From assembly GCA_026388655.1 (NCBI GenBank), contig JAPLJI010000155.1, positions 1-43,694 of the forward strand: 43,694 nt of DNA, given 5' to 3'. Each line of letters begins with the position of its first letter. The first letter of the stretch is position 1. Both the position numbers and the translations under genes were made by a program. The DNA is from Pseudomonadota bacterium (GTDB lineage: Bacteria; Desulfobacterota; JAPLJL01). Positions 8,413-16,889 of the stretch are shown piece by piece. The notes under the pieces are model-generated. The model was not told the DNA's origin. It did no database searches and saw nothing but the letters and a program-made list of their open reading frames with translations.

Positions 8413-9477
8413 ATGTCTGGAAAAATATACCTAAAAGTCGTGATCGCCATCGCGCTTTTCAGCCTGGGCCTGATTTTCTTTTCCTCCCAGAACCTGAGGG
8501 CGGAGGAGCCCGCCAAATCCACGGCCAAATATCAGATCAAGCTGGGAACCATCGCCCCGGGGAACTCGAGCTGGGGTGACAGCGCCAAGCAGACCGCCAG
8601 GGATGTGGAGGAAAAAACCAACGGCCAGGTAAAAATCACCTGGTATTTCGGGGCGGTGATGGGGGATGAACCGGACATGATCAGGAAGATCCGCCTGGGA
8701 CAGCTCCAGGGCGCGGTTTTTACCCTCCTGGGGGCGGGGAAAATCGCCCCGGAGTTGAAGGTCTTCTCCCTTCCCTTTCTCTTCAATGGATACGAGGAAG
8801 CTGATTACGTCTTGAATAAAATGGGGGTCACGATTGATAAAATTTTCACCGAGAAAGGGTTTGTCAATCTCGGGTTGGTGGACATCGGTTTTGCCCGCAC
8901 CTTCAGCAAAACCCCGCTCAAGAATGAGGCTGACTTCGGTAAGGTTAAGGCCTGGTCCTGGGCCGGGGAACCCATGGTGGACGAGGCCTATAAAATGATG
9001 GGGGTGAAAACCTTTACCCCCCTGCCCCTGACCGAGGTCATGACCTCTTTGCAGACCGGCCTGGTAAATTTGGTTTTCGGCACCTGCTACTCCACCGTGG
9101 GCTTGCAGTGGCATACCCAGGTCAAGTACATGACCAGGTTCAAGGCCGCTTTTTCCCCGGGGTCCATCTTGGTGGACAAGAAGGTTTTTGACGCCCTGCC
9201 CATCGAATATCAGCAGATCTTTCGAGAAAGTTGCCAAAAGCACATTCCCGAACTCCAGAAGATGATCCGCAATGACGAGGAGAAAGCCTGCGAGGGCCTG
9301 AGAAAATACGGGCTGATCGAATACGATATCGACCCTGATTACATGAAAACGATCAGATCGAATTCACTCACTCTCTACGAAAAGTTCGCGGGTGGAAAAA
9401 GGCATAATCAAGTAAAAAAATATTTTCGGTCAACCACCGGGGGGAAGATAGATCTAATTATAGTCCGCGGCGGTTGA
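8413..9477 (+). CDS. dctP: TRAP substrate-binding protein DctP, with unusual C-terminus
   Basis: This is the periplasmic solute receptor of the TRAP transporter. It has 354 residues, an N-terminal signal segment (VVIAIALFSLGLIFFSSQNLRAEE) and the DctP core. Family features include KLGTIAPGNSSWGDSAK, MGDEPDMIRKIRLGQLQGAV, KVWSW-like KVKAWSWAGEPM (with the substrate-carboxylate region around FARTFSKTPL) and LQTGLVN. The last ~25 residues (from FAGGKRHNQVKKY) do not look like the helical tail usual in DctP proteins and end in TTGGKIDLIIVRGG, so the 3' end may have been replaced. The spacing after tatT is 145 bases, filled by a palindromic element. Confidence 0.9.
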   Translation: MSGKIYLKVVIAIALFSLGLIFFSSQNLRAEEPAKSTAKYQIKLGTIAPGNSSWGDSAKQTARDVEEKTNGQVKITWYFGAVMGDEPDMIRKIRLGQLQGAVFTLLGAGKIAPELKVFSLPFLFNGYEEADYVLNKMGVTIDKIFTEKGFVNLGLVDIGFARTFSKTPLKNEADFGKVKAWSWAGEPMVDEAYKMMGVKTFTPLPLTEVMTSLQTGLVNLVFGTCYSTVGLQWHTQVKYMTRFKAAFSPGSILVDKKVFDALPIEYQQIFRESCQKHIPELQKMIRNDEEKACEGLRKYGLIEYDIDPDYMKTIRSNSLTLYEKFAGGKRHNQVKKYFRSTTGGKIDLIIVRGG

Positions 9478-9670
9478 AAATCGCCTGTTTTATATTTTTC
9501 CTTATGTCCAGCTCGCAATCAAGGCGGTGGTCAGTTCGACTTATTTCCGGGCGACGCGGGACTGGCTGGAAACCCCCCAGAGCGCCAAGGAACCTTGGAA
9601 GCTCCTGAAAAAGAAGAAGAGAATCCAGGAGATCCGCCGCCGGGCGGAAGAGCGCAATAAAAAGCAGTAA
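9464..9670 (+). pseudogene. Orphan 3' gene remnant, membrane-proximal basic tail
   Basis: A frame overlapping the end of dctP is open from just after a TAG at 9461 to TAA at 9668-9670 (68 residues) but has no start codon near its beginning. It encodes a hydrophobic stretch (LFYIFPYVQLAIKAVVS) followed by TRDWLETPQSAKEPWKLLKK and a Lys/Arg-rich tail. This looks like the cytoplasmic C-terminus of a larger membrane-associated protein, possibly a glycosyltransferase; that identity is a guess. It directly abuts the atypical dctP end, as expected if a deletion joined two genes. Confidence 0.4.
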
Positions 9671-9681
9671 TTTGGTAGTTT

Positions 9682-9755
9682 AGAAGTCCAGCAGACCAAC
9701 AGGACAGAAGTCCAGCAGACCAACAGACCAATAGACCAGCAGACCAACGGTCCAG
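9682..9755. repeat. Short tandem repeats, CAGCAGACCAAC type
   Basis: A 20-base unit, AGAAGTCCAGCAGACCAACA, occurs at 9682-9701 and again at 9706-9725. Degenerate continuations (GACCAATAGACCAGCAGACC) run to about 9750. There are no spacers of constant length, so it is not CRISPR. The remainder of the gap (9756-9881) holds only a dispersed-repeat-like phrase (ACCCTGAGTTCATCGAAGGG, 9821-9840) and no gene. Confidence 0.8.
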
Positions 9756-9881
9756 TCGTTTTTTCGGGATAAATAAATCAGGCAACATTATTATTCTCGT
9801 TGCTCGTCCCTCATTGTTTACCCTGAGTTCATCGAAGGGCTCGTTGCTTTATCTCTATGCTCTTTGCGCCTTGCTCCCTGC

Positions 9882-10931
9882 CTAGTCTTGCCCCGCGGAC
9901 CTGACCCCATCCCGGGTGGATTGTTTTACCTTGTACATGGCCTGGTCCGCGGCCCGGATAATGTCCAGGGCGGACTGGGCGTCCTCCGGATAGGTGGCGA
10001 CCCCAAAGCTGGCGGTTATTTTCAAGCTAAGATTTTTATCGGGATGAAATTCGTGCAGGTTCAGCGCCTGGCGGAGGCGCTTGGCCACCTTTAGCCCCCG
10101 CGTCGGGGGTGTTTCCGGAAGAATGATGACGAATTCGTCCCCCCCGTAGCGGGTAATGATATCCACATCCCGCAGGGTCCGGCGCAGGACGTCGCCAAAC
10201 TCCTTGAGCAGGTGGCTCCCGGCCAGGTGGCCATACTTGTCGTTCACGTTTTTAAAATAATCCAGGTCGATAAAAATCAGGCAAAACTGTTTCCGGTAAC
10301 GCCGGGACCGCTTGATCTCGCCGTCCAGGGCCTGGTAAAGGAAACGAGAGTTGTTGAGTTCGGTCACGTCATCGGTGATGGTGAGCTCCTGAATTTTCTG
10401 GAAATACTTGGCGTTCTCGATGGCGATGGCGGCGTAATCCGCCAGGGAGGAAAGGAGCTGAAGGTCCTCGGAGCTGAACTTGCCCCGGGCCCCGTCGTTA
10501 ACCAGCTCGATTACCCCCAGAACCCGGTCTTTGCTGATCATGGGGGTGCAGAGGATCGAATAGGTGGTGAAGCCCATGAGGTCGTCGATCCGGGGGTTGA
10601 AGCGGGAATCTCTACTGACGTCGGGAATGAAAAGCGGCGTTCGGTTTTCCGCCACCCAGCCCGCTACCCCCTCCCCGAACTGAATCCGCAGGTTTTTTAA
10701 ATTTTCCGAGGCCGCCCCGACCACGATCTCGAAGTAAAGCTCCTGTCTTCCCTCGTCGATTAAAAGCAGCGACCAGTTCTTGGGATGGAGGAGCGTGTCG
10801 ATCTTTTCCATGATCTTGGTCAAGACCTCCTTGAGGTCCAGGGTGGAGGTCAGGGTTTTGCCGATTTCGTCGAAGACCTTAAAATCCGAGCCCAGATGAT
10901 TGGCCGCGGGTTTGGTGCGGTTGGTAGCCAT
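9882..10931 (-). CDS. GAF-GGDEF diguanylate cyclase
   Basis: The 349-residue protein makes c-di-GMP. An N-terminal GAF domain covers about residues 20-165 (DIGKTLTSTLDLKEVLTKIM-like start; GEGVAGWVAENRTPLFIPDV). A GGDEF domain occupies roughly 180-345 with an intact active site RYGGDEF and an intact inhibitory I-site RDVD five residues before it. No membrane segment or receiver is present, so the input is presumably a small molecule or partner sensed by GAF. It is divergent from the HD-GYP phosphodiesterase at 11164, giving a synthesis/degradation pair. Confidence 0.94.
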   Translation of the reverse strand: MATNRTKPAANHLGSDFKVFDEIGKTLTSTLDLKEVLTKIMEKIDTLLHPKNWSLLLIDEGRQELYFEIVVGAASENLKNLRIQFGEGVAGWVAENRTPLFIPDVSRDSRFNPRIDDLMGFTTYSILCTPMISKDRVLGVIELVNDGARGKFSSEDLQLLSSLADYAAIAIENAKYFQKIQELTITDDVTELNNSRFLYQALDGEIKRSRRYRKQFCLIFIDLDYFKNVNDKYGHLAGSHLLKEFGDVLRRTLRDVDIITRYGGDEFVIILPETPPTRGLKVAKRLRQALNLHEFHPDKNLSLKITASFGVATYPEDAQSALDIIRAADQAMYKVKQSTRDGVRSAGQD

Positions 10932-10983
10932 AGAGATCTTTGATACAACACCTTCCGGATAAAATCAACCCTTTGCCATCAAT

Positions 10984-11112
10984 AAGAAGTTCAAATGTCA
11001 AAGCTCAAATTTTCCCACGACCCCGAAGGGGGTCTCGGGACGAGAACCCCAGAGGGACAAATGAAGCCCAAAGCTGAAATTCTAAATGCTTTTGCGATAA
11101 GCCAAATGCCAT
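10984..11112. repeat. Degenerate A/T-rich intergenic repeat (TTCAAAxxTCAAA type)
   Basis: The divergent gap contains phrases such as AAGTTCAAATGTCAAAGCTC and AAGCCCAAAGCTGAAATTC. The same vocabulary returns at 13921-14089. No gene or clear promoter was seen in this 232-base gap. Confidence 0.4.
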
Positions 11113-11163
11113 ACGGAATAATTTGACTATCGACCCGGCAATCGGTAAACTGCCGGGAGAAAT

Positions 11164-12720
11164 ATGCCCGATAACACCTTGGGAAATAGCCTGCCTGCCG
11201 CCGGCCTTTCTTCCCCCCCGATCAGCGATGATCCCTCCCCGATCCGGGTTCTGATCGTTGACGACGAGAAACCGATCCGGGACGTGATCGTGGATATCCT
11301 GAAGGAAGAAGGCTATCAGGTCGAAAGCGCCGCCGACGGCGACGAGGCCCTGAAAATCCTGGAGAAATATCCGGCCGATCTCATGATCACCGACCTGGAG
11401 ATGCCCCGGGTCCGGGGGATCGAGCTTCTGAAGCAAACCCGCGCCCTGCCCTCTCCCCCCATCACCATCCTGATGACCGGTTTCGGAACCGTGGAAACCG
11501 CGATCGAGGCTATGAAGCTCGGCGCCTACGATTATATCCTGAAGCCTTTCAAGCTCGAGGAATTCATCGAGCTGGTCAAAAAGGCATCCAATAAATTCCG
11601 GTTCGAACGGGAGAACGTCCAGCTCAAGGAACTCCTCTCCCTTTACCGGATCAGCGAGGCGATGATTTCCACCCTGGATTTAAAACAGCTTCTGGCCCTG
11701 ATCGTGGAGATCGTTCTTTCCGAACTCAAGGCCGACCGGGTGGCGGTCTATTTTACCAATGACCGGGGCTTGCTTGATCTCCTGATGGAAAAAAGCAAGT
11801 CGCCCGGGGATCTGGCCCTGGAACCGTTACCCCTTGATTTTGACCGGTTGAAATCTAACCTGGAGAACCGGGAAATGTTCATCGCCTCCGGCTTTAAACT
11901 TACGGAGGTCCTGCGCTCCATCCCAGATAAACCGGCGTCGTTTTTGGCCCATCCACAGACCATATATTCCCTGGTGGCCGCCCCCCTGCGTTTGCAGAAA
12001 GAGCTCCGGGGTTTTTTAATCGCGATTTCCTATGATCCCCGCCTGATTTTCACCGATGGGCATGGTAAGTCCCTGGTAATTTTTTCCAGCCGGGCGGTGA
12101 TGGCCCTGGAAAACGCCCGCCTATATGAAGAACTGGCTCAAACCCTGACCCAGACCATAGAGGGTCTGGTGGCGGCCCTGGAAGCCAAGGATTATTACAC
12201 CGGGGGTCATTCCGAGCGGGTGGCCTTTTATGCCCGCAAAATCGCCGAAGCGATGAACCTGGATCCGTTGCAGATAAACAATATAACTCACGCCGCCCGG
12301 CTCCATGACATCGGCAAGATCGGGATCAAGCTGGATACCCTGAACAAACCGGGAAGGCTGACCAAGGAAGAGCAGAAAATGTTCCAGTATCACACCCAGC
12401 TCGGCAAAATAATTCTCGAGCCGATTAAAATCCTGCAGGATACCGTTCCGATTATCTTTCACCATCATGAACACTTCGACGGCAAGGGTTATCCGGAAGG
12501 AAAAAAGGGAGAAGACATACCCCTGGGAGCCCGGATCCTGGCCGTGGCGGATAGCTACGAGGTAATGACTTCCGACCGCCCTTACCGCAAAGCCCGCAGT
12601 CAAAAACATGCCGTTCAAGAATTGAAACATTGTTCCGGAAGCCAGTTCGATCCCCGGGTGGTGAAATTTTTCTTGAAGATTATTGAAGCCGAGCGTCAAG
12701 CTTTGCCGCCCAAATCCTGA
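11164..12720 (+). CDS. Receiver-GAF-HD-GYP c-di-GMP phosphodiesterase
   Basis: The 518-residue protein has a receiver domain (28-140) with acidic pair D33-D34 region and phosphoacceptor D77 in ITDLEMP. A GAF-like domain follows (about 170-325). A C-terminal HD-GYP domain (about 335-510) retains HDIGK, the second histidine set HHEHFDGKGYPEG containing the GYP motif, and ADSYEVMTSDRPYR. It should hydrolyse c-di-GMP under control of an unknown histidine kinase. The start is an ATG right after the purine-rich GGGAGAAAT. It faces away from the GGDEF gene at 9882. Confidence 0.95.
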   Translation: MPDNTLGNSLPAAGLSSPPISDDPSPIRVLIVDDEKPIRDVIVDILKEEGYQVESAADGDEALKILEKYPADLMITDLEMPRVRGIELLKQTRALPSPPITILMTGFGTVETAIEAMKLGAYDYILKPFKLEEFIELVKKASNKFRFERENVQLKELLSLYRISEAMISTLDLKQLLALIVEIVLSELKADRVAVYFTNDRGLLDLLMEKSKSPGDLALEPLPLDFDRLKSNLENREMFIASGFKLTEVLRSIPDKPASFLAHPQTIYSLVAAPLRLQKELRGFLIAISYDPRLIFTDGHGKSLVIFSSRAVMALENARLYEELAQTLTQTIEGLVAALEAKDYYTGGHSERVAFYARKIAEAMNLDPLQINNITHAARLHDIGKIGIKLDTLNKPGRLTKEEQKMFQYHTQLGKIILEPIKILQDTVPIIFHHHEHFDGKGYPEGKKGEDIPLGARILAVADSYEVMTSDRPYRKARSQKHAVQELKHCSGSQFDPRVVKFFLKIIEAERQALPPKS

Positions 12721-12821
12721 AATATATATCGTTAGCCACGCCCTCGATAAGCTCGGGCTCGCAATGACCAGCCTAATTATTTTCAAAGGCTATTTAGTAA
12801 CTTCGGCAGCATCTCCGAAAG

Positions 12822-13910
12822 CTAAACTTTCGGCTTTCGCCCCAGCCGGAAAAGGACGAGGCAGACCCCGATCGTCCCCAGGATAAACCCGGCCCAGATC
12901 AAGGGAAGTCCCGGATCCTTTTTGACGTAGAGGTTTACCAGCGAAACCGGTTCGTAGCCGACGAATTGGATCGCCAGCGGGAGGGTGTTCCCGGGGACAG
13001 GACCGGGATGTTTGAGAAAGACCCATCCCTTCCCTATTTCTTCCTGTCCCCGGTAGGCCGTGAGATAAACGGCCGGATTCCTGGGCTCCATCGAGGCGGT
13101 GACAAACTCACCCGTTTCCAGGTCAACCCGGAAATCGGCCAGGTATTTCTTCAGTTCCAGATCCAGGTTCAGGCCGGGAACCTTCTCCCGCCGGCCAAAA
13201 GTCAAACCCATTTCCCCGGGCTCCTGGCCGGGCGGGATGATCCGGACAACCGCCCTGCGGACCAGGGTGGGAACTTCATGATAGCTCACCAGGTAAATCC
13301 GGCGTCCCTGATGGTTCAGGGGATGATTGACCTTGATGGTGGCGTCCTCGATCCGGGCCGGGCCCTGCCAGAGGGAAACCTCACAGAGGAAATCGGAGAC
13401 CTGGGTTTCCTCCCGGTCGTAATAGTTTATGCGGAACTTCTCCAGTTTCAGGCTGAAAGGCGAAGCCAGGATCGGCTTGGCATCACCTTCCTGGAGATTA
13501 AGATCCTCGCTGTCACTGAAAACCAGTCCTGCTAGGGCCCCCAGCAGGATCAGGATCATGCTGGCATGGGTTAAAAGCGGGCCGGATTTGATCAACCGGT
13601 CCCGGGATCCCAGGGTTTCCCATTTTCTCAGGAAATTCGGCAGCTGGGTGACCAGACAGCTGAACAGGTTAAGAAACAGGAGAAAAAGCAGGAGAATAAA
13701 TACCGGTGAATGGTAGATATTCGCCAGACCTGATTTTAAGATCCAGAAACCGAGCCGTTCTCCGTATGCGGAAAAATATTCCATCGGCTCTTTTCCCTGG
13801 GGAATAAAAGTACCGAGGATGGAAACCAGGGCGATGACGGTGAAAAGAAATATGGCCAGGCGGACCGAGGTTAAACGGCTTTTCAAATCAAATTTAGGTT
13901 TTTCTGGCAT
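12822..13910 (-). CDS. ResB/Ccs1-like cytochrome c biogenesis protein
   Basis: ResB proteins act with CcsA/ResC in system II haem delivery and attachment to apocytochromes on the outer face of the inner membrane. The 362 residues include an N-terminal helix (LAIFLFTVIALVSILGTF), the conserved IPQG and YHSPVFILLLFLLFLNLFSC segment, a third helix after HASMILILLGALAG, a large periplasmic domain and a final helix (LPLIWAGFILGTIGVCLVLF). This matches the four-helix ResB plan. No CcsA gene is present in the window, and its role is inferred from family. Confidence 0.88.
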   Translation of the reverse strand: MPEKPKFDLKSRLTSVRLAIFLFTVIALVSILGTFIPQGKEPMEYFSAYGERLGFWILKSGLANIYHSPVFILLLFLLFLNLFSCLVTQLPNFLRKWETLGSRDRLIKSGPLLTHASMILILLGALAGLVFSDSEDLNLQEGDAKPILASPFSLKLEKFRINYYDREETQVSDFLCEVSLWQGPARIEDATIKVNHPLNHQGRRIYLVSYHEVPTLVRRAVVRIIPPGQEPGEMGLTFGRREKVPGLNLDLELKKYLADFRVDLETGEFVTASMEPRNPAVYLTAYRGQEEIGKGWVFLKHPGPVPGNTLPLAIQFVGYEPVSLVNLYVKKDPGLPLIWAGFILGTIGVCLVLFRLGRKPKV

Positions 13911-13920
13911 ATGATGGGTA

Positions 13921-14089
13921 AAAGTTCAAATTTCAAAGCCCAAATTTTAAATTAAGTTCAAAGTTCAAAAAATCCAAAAACATTATGAAATAGACATCTT
14001 CGATATGGTTTTGCAACGGTTTTAATTCATGCTTTGACATTTGGATTTTGACATTGATTTGACATTTGGATTTTGAACTTTGGATTTAA
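13921..14089. repeat. Degenerate inverted A/T-rich repeat between resB-like and moeA
   Basis: The gap begins with AAAGTTCAAATTTCAAAGCC and AAGTTCAAAGTTCAAAAAA and ends with TTTGACATTTGGATTTTGAA and CTTTGGATTT, which are roughly reverse complements. No gene is visible. The pattern resembles decayed dispersed repeats. Confidence 0.55.
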
Positions 14090-14094
14090 ACTGT

Positions 14095-15348
14095 TTAATA
14101 ATCTACTATTCCCAGCATTTCATCCCGAAGCAGTTGGACCCGGGCCAAGTCCCCTTTTTCGATTCTTTCCTGATTCTCGGGGAAAATCATTATTCCGTCA
14201 GCCTTGACCATCGAACTCAAGATTCCCGAGCCCTGCGGCCCGGTGGTTTCCGCCCACCACTCGCCTTTCCTCCGGTAAAGCCGGCAGCGCAGAAAAATGG
14301 TATGCCGGGCCGATTTTTCCAGGGACTCACCCGCCCGGGCCAGGATCTCCGGACGATGGATATTCCGGTCCCCGCTCATTTTGCGGATCAGGGGACGGAT
14401 AAATTCCTCAAAACAGATCATTGAAGAAACCGGGTTGCCGGGAAGCCCAAAAACCATTTTTTTATTTTTTCTTCCCAACACCAGGGGTTGGCCGGGACGG
14501 ATGCTGAGTCTCTGGAAAACGATTTTCACCCCCAGTTTTCGATAAACTTCCTTCACAAAATCATATTCTCCCACCGAAACCCCGGCGGAGGTGATGGCAA
14601 TATCCGCTTGCAGGCCCCGGGAAAGCCGGGAGCGGATATCTTCCCGGTTATCCCGGGCGATTCCCAGATTTTGGGGAATCCCTCCGGCCTCGGTTACCTG
14701 GGCGGCCAGGGAATATGAATTCGAAGAGATGATCCGATCCTTCCGAACGGTTTTCCCGACTGGAGAAAGCTCGTCTCCAGTGGCCAGGATCGAAACCCGG
14801 GGTTTCCGGTAAACCGAAACCGAGGCTTGGTTCAAAGCCGCCAGGAGCCCGATTTCCGCCGGCCGGATTTTCGTTCCGGCCTTTAAAACCATATCCCCCG
14901 CGGAAACATCCTCCCCGGCCCGACGGAGATCGGTGCCGGGCTGGACCGGCGCCAGGGCCTGGATCCGCCCCCGGTTGATTTCCCGGGTAATCTCCACCCG
15001 GGCCACCGCGTCCGCTCCGGCCGGGATCGGGGCCCCGGTCATAATCCGGACGGTTTCTCCCGCCGCGACTTTCCCCTTCCACTGTTTTCCCGCGGGCAGA
15101 TCACCGATTACCTTCAGCTCGACGGGATTTTTCCCCCCGGCATTCTCGAGATCCCGGGCCCGGACCGCGAAACCGTCCATGGCCGAGTTGTCCCAGGGCG
15201 GGAGGTTCCGGCCGGCGATGATATCCTCGGCCAGGACCCGGCCCAAGGTTTCCATCAGATTTATTTTTTCCGGCCCGAGCGGATTTATCTTTTCCAAAAT
15301 GATCTGCCGGGCTTCTTCAAACCCGAGGGGTTTTTGCGTTGTTTTCAT
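14095..15348 (-). CDS. moeA: Molybdopterin molybdenumtransferase MoeA
   Basis: MoeA inserts molybdate into adenylylated molybdopterin, the last step of molybdenum cofactor synthesis. The 417-residue protein contains LPPWDNSAMDGFAVRA (about 53-69), RIMTGAPIPAGADAVARVE, the GDEL motif region and ITSAGVSVGEYDFVKE, and GLPGNPVSSMICFEEFIRPL. Domain order and length are typical. No other moa or mob gene is adjacent. It implies the organism uses molybdo- or tungstoenzymes. Confidence 0.96.
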   Translation of the reverse strand: MKTTQKPLGFEEARQIILEKINPLGPEKINLMETLGRVLAEDIIAGRNLPPWDNSAMDGFAVRARDLENAGGKNPVELKVIGDLPAGKQWKGKVAAGETVRIMTGAPIPAGADAVARVEITREINRGRIQALAPVQPGTDLRRAGEDVSAGDMVLKAGTKIRPAEIGLLAALNQASVSVYRKPRVSILATGDELSPVGKTVRKDRIISSNSYSLAAQVTEAGGIPQNLGIARDNREDIRSRLSRGLQADIAITSAGVSVGEYDFVKEVYRKLGVKIVFQRLSIRPGQPLVLGRKNKKMVFGLPGNPVSSMICFEEFIRPLIRKMSGDRNIHRPEILARAGESLEKSARHTIFLRCRLYRRKGEWWAETTGPQGSGILSSMVKADGIMIFPENQERIEKGDLARVQLLRDEMLGIVDY

Positions 15349-15380
15349 TATTCTCCATTTGCTGTTCTTGCGCTTTTTGT

Positions 15381-15483
15381 TGTCATCCCCGTCCCGCCGG
15401 CGGCGGGAGAATCTCCAGCGGGGATCCAGGAAAAAGTGACATAAAACATAAAAATCTGGATTCCTGCTTTCGCAGGAATGACG
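15381..15483. repeat. dRS3-like palindromic repeat (GTCATxCC...GGAATGAC)
   Basis: The segment is bounded by TGTCATCCCC (15381-15390) and AGGAATGACG (15474-15483). It ends with the hairpin ATTCCTGCTTTCGCAGGAAT and contains a second hairpin GTCCCGCCGGCGGCGGGA-like core. This is the widespread 'GTCATTCCCGC...GCGGGAATGAC' class of dispersed palindromes. Related copies are at 20143 and 20350. Confidence 0.75.
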
Positions 15484-15589
15484 TTAATGAGTGGATAACA
15501 ATTTGCCATGAGCCAAAAAAATTCGTTTTTCTTTTAGCGGCCTTGCCCTTCTTGCCTATCATATGGCCGATTGATAATATATCGCACCG

Positions 15590-16630
15590 ATGGGATTGCT
15601 TCAATTCATCCTGATCTCTTACCTGGGGGTTTGCGGTTTCAGTTACGCCGATCTTTCCCGGGTTGAACCCCTGGCTCCGGTTATTATCACCACCGAAGAT
15701 CAGGCCCAGGTCTCCCTTTATCATTACCCGGGAAAGGATCCGCGGAAATCCCCGGTGGTTTTATTTCCAGAAATCGGCACCAACCGCTTGATTTTTAATC
15801 TTCCCTCCTCCGGCGGACTGGCCCCTTACCTGTCCCGAAAAGGGCGCGATGTCTGGGTGGTCGAATTCCGCGGGGCCGACGCAGTTCCCCGGGATTGGAG
15901 CCTGGACGAGCTTTTACGTTATGACCTCCCCCAGGCCCTAGCCCGGGTGGGAGCGGAAACCAAGCAGAAAAACCTTGACCTGGTAGGTTTGGGAATGGGC
16001 GGAACTATTCTGCTTGAGTATTTGTCTTCCAGACCCAATCCTGATCCCGGCATTGAAAAAATCATCTTGATAAATTCCCCCGGTTCAACGCAGGCCGTTA
16101 ATCAGGCAGTCAAGATCTGGGCGGAAAAAGCCCAAGGGCTGGGGGAAGGAGACAAAAGCGAGTTGATTGATCTCAAGAAGGCCTGCCAGACCCCCTGGCC
16201 GGCCGCCCCCGGTACGCTTTTCCATCTGCTTTTCTGGGGCCCGATTGCGGATGAAAAAACCGAAGCCGATGTCTGCCAGTCGGTTTTCGAACCCATCCCA
16301 CCCGGCCTGGCCAAACAGCTGGCCCGCTGGGTAGAAACCGGAATCTTAAGCTCCCGGGATGGCAAAAGAAATTTTTTAATTAATCTGAAGAATATCCGGA
16401 CCCCGGTTCTTTTTCTTTCCGGACAGCTCGACAATCTCGCCCCCCCCTGGCAGGCGGACTTCGCCTATCGGGCCATTTCCTCCGAGAAAAAGAAAATCCG
16501 CATCTTCGGGCGGGCCAACCGCTATCAGAAGGAATATGGCCACTTCGATCTTATCCTCGGGCCGGACGCTTTCCGCGAAGTCTATCCCTATCTTTTTAAC
16601 TGGTTAAAAAACCCTAAGAATTCAAATTGA
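15590..16630 (+). CDS. Exported alpha/beta hydrolase-fold protein lacking the nucleophile
   Basis: The 346 residues begin with a signal-like segment ending in FSYA-D (about residue 20), followed by an alpha/beta hydrolase fold resembling lipase or PHA-synthase-type hydrolases. The nucleophile elbow reads GLGMG (133-137), so glycine 135 sits where serine or cysteine is expected. The presumed acid D281 (SGQLDNLAPP) and histidine H318 (EYGHFD) are kept. It may be a non-catalytic binding protein or use different chemistry. The codon is GGA, not one base from a common serine codon other than AGA-type paths. It converges on the HisC-like genes. A diverged fragment of the same gene family lies at 21077-21191. 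Confidence 0.82.
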   Translation: MGLLQFILISYLGVCGFSYADLSRVEPLAPVIITTEDQAQVSLYHYPGKDPRKSPVVLFPEIGTNRLIFNLPSSGGLAPYLSRKGRDVWVVEFRGADAVPRDWSLDELLRYDLPQALARVGAETKQKNLDLVGLGMGGTILLEYLSSRPNPDPGIEKIILINSPGSTQAVNQAVKIWAEKAQGLGEGDKSELIDLKKACQTPWPAAPGTLFHLLFWGPIADEKTEADVCQSVFEPIPPGLAKQLARWVETGILSSRDGKRNFLINLKNIRTPVLFLSGQLDNLAPPWQADFAYRAISSEKKKIRIFGRANRYQKEYGHFDLILGPDAFREVYPYLFNWLKNPKNSN

Positions 16631-16648
16631 TTGGGCCTTTTGTGGACT

Positions 16649-16686
16649 GCCTCAGCTTGCTGAGGCAACGCAATAGCTAGCTATTG
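16649..16686. repeat. Two adjacent perfect palindromes
   Basis: GCCTCAGCTTGCTGAGGC (16649-16666) and CAATAGCTAGCTATTG (16671-16686) are both perfect hairpins. They follow the hydrolase stop but have no T-run, so terminator function is uncertain. They sit in a 259-base gap that otherwise holds REP-like repeats and no gene. Confidence 0.7.
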
Positions 16687-16775
16687 AACTCCAAAAAAAG
16701 CAACCGATTGAAAAACACCGATCTCGCCAGCAACGGGATAAGTAACCTGACAAGTTTCAAAATTCTTGATTCCAA

Positions 16776-16889
16776 TGTAGTTGCCCAATTTATTGGGCTC
16801 CTCAAATCCTAATTCAAATTATTTATTTATCCCGGCAACCAGAGGAACACTTGGCAGGGATAAGTACGCCGATAAATCGGCAAACTACG
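16776..16889. repeat. REP-like element pair with GTAG feet
   Basis: TGTAGTTGCCCAATTTATTG (from 16776) forms a hairpin with GGGC just after it. CGCCGATAAATCGGCAAAC (from 16868) leads into CTACG on the other side and is the reverse complement of a similar GTAGTTTGCCGATTTATCGG unit. The two define a 114-base segment with inverted ends. The same unit recurs at 20460. The GTAG foot is the hallmark of REP sequences served by RAYT proteins. Confidence 0.65.

Noticed and set aside
9682-9755. CRISPR-like array
   Set aside because: Repeats are adjacent or irregular, with no spacers of even length and no cas genes.
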